Positions 60,917 through 64,000 of a DNA stretch of 64,000 nucleotides are shown here, in pieces. Source of the DNA: Cloeon dipterum (Eukaryota > Arthropoda > Insecta > Ephemeroptera > Baetidae). A model generated the notes under the pieces. It was not told where the DNA came from, made no database searches, and saw nothing but the letters and a program-made list of their open reading frames with translations. The stretch spans positions 32,819,681 to 32,883,680 of the forward strand of contig NC_088786.1 of NCBI RefSeq assembly GCF_949628265.1, in the 5' to 3' direction. A program made the translations under genes and the position numbers. Numbering within the stretch: position 1 is the stretch's first letter; every line of letters starts with the position of its first letter.

Positions 60917-63900
60917 ATGTGGTAAAGAAGCGAGTTTTCAACATCGTTATTATATAATTTGCATACCATGAATTAAATACCCTTATTAGATCAGAAAAAC
61001 AATCTCGTGAAACTCTTACAGAAAGCAAAAGCGAGAGCTCAAAGTTGTCCGCTATTCGACGCAATCTTGGATCTGATTGGTAGGAACTATTTTCACTCTA
61101 CGCGTCTGGCGTCTGGCCCTCGGTGGTCTAAACTTCTTCCGTCACTTTAAGCAGCTTTTGTTTTATTTTTTTATTACCAGTAACTCAAATAGAAGTTCAA
61201 TAAATAAGGGCGATTACCGGTGAGGTGTTTTGTAAAGTATTGTGTACCTTCAAGAGATGGTACATACGTTCAACTTGTCAGTGTTCTCTCACAGCTAACT
61301 TTATAGGATTGCTTTTAGAATTTGTTGAAACTTATACGCTGTATATTTGTGGGTTCACTTAATTCATATTTTTTAGTTATTGTAAGAATATAAAGGCGGT
61401 CACTTCCTTGATGAATTTTAATAATAATTAATTTGATAAATCGTAATATGCTTCAAAATTATTTATAACGCTTATTCAGTTAGCTTTCATCAGTTTTATC
61501 ATGCAATATTTACCTCCTTTCAGAATTTTAATTATTGTAAAATTTCTTTGAATGTAGTTAAATAATTTAATAATAAAAGTTACTCATTTATAATTTCATT
61601 GAGTTAATAACTAAATATAATTAAAAATATTTCAATAATTTTAAATGTTATAATAAAATAAACTGTACATTTAGTATATACGTAATTTTTTCTTATTTTT
61701 ATTTAATGTATAATATTTATTATATTAAATCACTTCTAAGGCTTGATATCTTTTTGTGTTCCTCAAAAATGTGTTTGACTGAAGTTCAATTTTCAACACA
61801 ATTTATGTGTTTACCGTTATGATAGTTTTGCAAGATTTTTACGACTAAAACATTTTCAAAAGTTTATTCTGATGCAAACTTATCCGGCATTTAGAATAGA
61901 TTTGATCATTCCAACTTGGTATACAAATAAGACGTGTTAAGAGACTTTCACAGTATTTCCTAGAGCTTACTTGATTATACTTGAAAGAGACTTTGACCCT
62001 CATTTGATTGTAAATTTTTTTTCAGAAACCAACATTAATAATTCATTAACCTAAACGAGATTTTAAGTTTAATTTCAGACCTGGGAAAATCATTTTATAA
62101 AACAAATGGATTTGGACAGCAGTAATTCCAAGAAACTCAGCAAAACAAAACAAAACAATGATTTATATTTACGTCTTTATTGATTTTTATAATTGCTTAC
62201 GATCCAATGATCTGTGCTTTTTTAAAGTCCTTTACTTCGTTGCACGTGCCAGAAAAACAACGCATGCAGCCCTAAATGATGCGCACCTATTTTTATAAAA
62301 AGAACCAGGCTATTATGCAATCGAACGCATTAACTTCCATTATTGGCTTTAGCGCACATTACACTTCTATCTCACGCTCAATATTTTTGTATGCTGCAGA
62401 AGTTTCGATGAGCAATGAAGCGAAATTCGAGACAGTAGTAGTTGTCTGGTCGATCAAACAAAAAAGTAAAAAGCATCAGCACACGCGTGCAGGTCGCTGT
62501 TGGTTGCCGATCGCTCTCATCGGGCTAATCCCGCGTGTAATCCGATGTTTTCGGCGGTCGGCTAAAAAAGAAAGTGAGTGATGTGGGAAAGGGATGCTTC
62601 AGCTTGTTTGGTGCACGCGCCGACGGTGTCGGGTGTCTGTGGGAAAATAATAATCACGCGGCGGCGGAGGAGGATACAAGAGAGCAACAATCGCCGCCGC
62701 CGCGGCGTTCGTCCGGGGGCGGGAGGGGGTGAGCAGCCGGCCGGCCGGCACCCCCGCCGGCGACTAAACTCTTTTTAATATGCACGGCATACACATTTAT
62801 CCTTCAATTATGCCCCCTCAATATTTAGCTTGGACCGTGCATGTTTGCTGCTGTTGATTCGCCGCTCGCCTCTTTTTCAGTCATTCCGCTTTGATGAGCC
62901 AAAGCAAATTTGTTTTTCATTCTCGGCATCATCAAAGCTTCATTAAATTTAATAATCAGCCCACTTGTCTGCCGGAACGAGGGCATAGTTTTTGTTGCTG
63001 CGCAACAACAAATTTGCGAGTCGCCGTAGCGAGGAGTGGCGCAATCCGTTTATTTTTGCTCATTAGTTAATCATACGCTAGCTCGCATACTTTTTGTCCA
63101 TTTCGTAGTTCAACATTGGGAATTATTTAAGCTCATATTAGCGCTAGATGTCTGCGATCCTGTGCTGCCATCGTGCGTTGGCAGCTGGCAAAAAGAATTT
63201 TGAGTTTTACAGAATTAGAATAAAAAAGGAAACACTAAGAAAAAATGGAGTCTTATGCCCATTTAAATCAATTCCAAGAAGATAATAAATTCCATAAGAA
63301 ATAAATTAATTTAGGTTGCTTTTTGAGAACAGCGACTTTCAACAAAAAACCCCTACCTCAGTTTTTATGGGAATTAAACGTAAAAATTACTGCGCCATGG
63401 GGAAGAAACTGTCGTTTATTGTTTATTTCCACTCTTAAATTCCTGGTTGTTTTACCCTTGAAAAATTCATCATGCAGAGGCAACAAACAAACACTTTGGA
63501 CTCGGGAGACCAACCGAGTGAAAGTCCTCTAGATAAACGGATTTGACTTGGCGGTGGCCGCTGATTGGAGTCGTGTTCGCCGCTTGTCGGGGGCCGATAG
63601 CGCATAGGTGCGAGAGCCAAATTGCCGATGTCACCAGGCGGGCGGCAAATAACAATCGGCCAAGGGGGCGGCTTGAAAACACACACACTCGCGCGCGCGC
63701 GGGCCAAATTGCAATTTGTATTCGCACCGCACCGCTCTAATTTATCCGCCCGCCGTCTCATTAAAGATTGACACTCCAATTTGTAGGACACTGCGCGCAC
63801 TTGTCACCGCACCAATCGCCGCGTAAATTGCACCCGGCTCTCCCGAACGGAAGCCAACTCTGCTGGATTTCTACGAGGAGCGAAGAGTGTGACGTATGCT

Positions 63901-64000
63901 CAAAATTATCTTTTTGCTACGCTTAACATTAAAAAATATTACACACTCTGCAACCTTCTGTATTTTCTCTGATACTATGCTGTGTGGATATGAAATTTTG
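60917..64000. other. Intergenic, no gene seen
   Basis: Strongly AT-rich from 61.3 to 62.2 kb, then mixed. A short GC/CpG island (about 62650-62765) contains CGCCGCCGCCGCGGCG and CCGGCCGGCCGG. Open frames are short and carry no recognisable motif. Confidence 0.45.

Overview
This window is nuclear DNA from an animal, almost certainly an arthropod and probably an insect. The genes are split by GT-AG introns, many of them short (57-130 bp). The intergenic DNA is AT-rich and holds several families of small non-autonomous DNA transposons. One gene is the developmental LIM-homeobox gene Lim3 (Lhx3/4). No tRNA, rRNA, CRISPR array or bacterial operon structure is visible. I cannot name the species.

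Layout, left to right. (1) Minus strand, 48-3277: the 5' two thirds of a gene for a TGF-beta type III receptor (betaglycan/endoglin-like) protein. It has a signal peptide, two orphan-domain lobes and the start of a ZP domain; the rest lies beyond base 1. (2) 3.5-17.4 kb: no convincing gene. This stretch holds a GC/CpG-rich island (10.85-11.97 kb), a 650-bp long-armed foldback element and a 423-bp foldback MITE. (3) Plus strand, 17549-20824: an anoctamin-10-type TMEM16 membrane protein in 13 recognised exons. (4) Plus strand, 21728-22216: an intronless 162-residue basic coiled-coil protein that I do not recognise. (5) Plus strand, 26000-34751: a secreted protein with three fasciclin (FAS1) domains in seven exons, all joined by phase-1 introns, with a 5.7-kb first intron. 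(6) Minus strand, 36099-41865: a complete Lim3/Lhx3-4 gene in seven coding exons (396 residues), whose 3' end converges on the FAS1 gene. (7) 42-57.6 kb: a gene-poor stretch with dispersed repeats, possibly regulatory DNA of Lim3. (8) Minus strand, 57665-58054: an intronless 129-residue type I membrane protein with a cysteine-rich tail, of unknown family, lying between two transposon copies. (9) 58.7-64 kb: no gene seen; one degraded foldback element and a small GC-rich island.

The genes do not form an obvious pathway. The most notable observation is the betaglycan-like co-receptor gene, because the two-lobed orphan domain followed by a ZP domain is best known from vertebrate betaglycan and endoglin. 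The exon phases of all four multi-exon genes close exactly with canonical splice sites. One exception is a single ambiguous acceptor in the anoctamin, and that gene's first exon is also unresolved.
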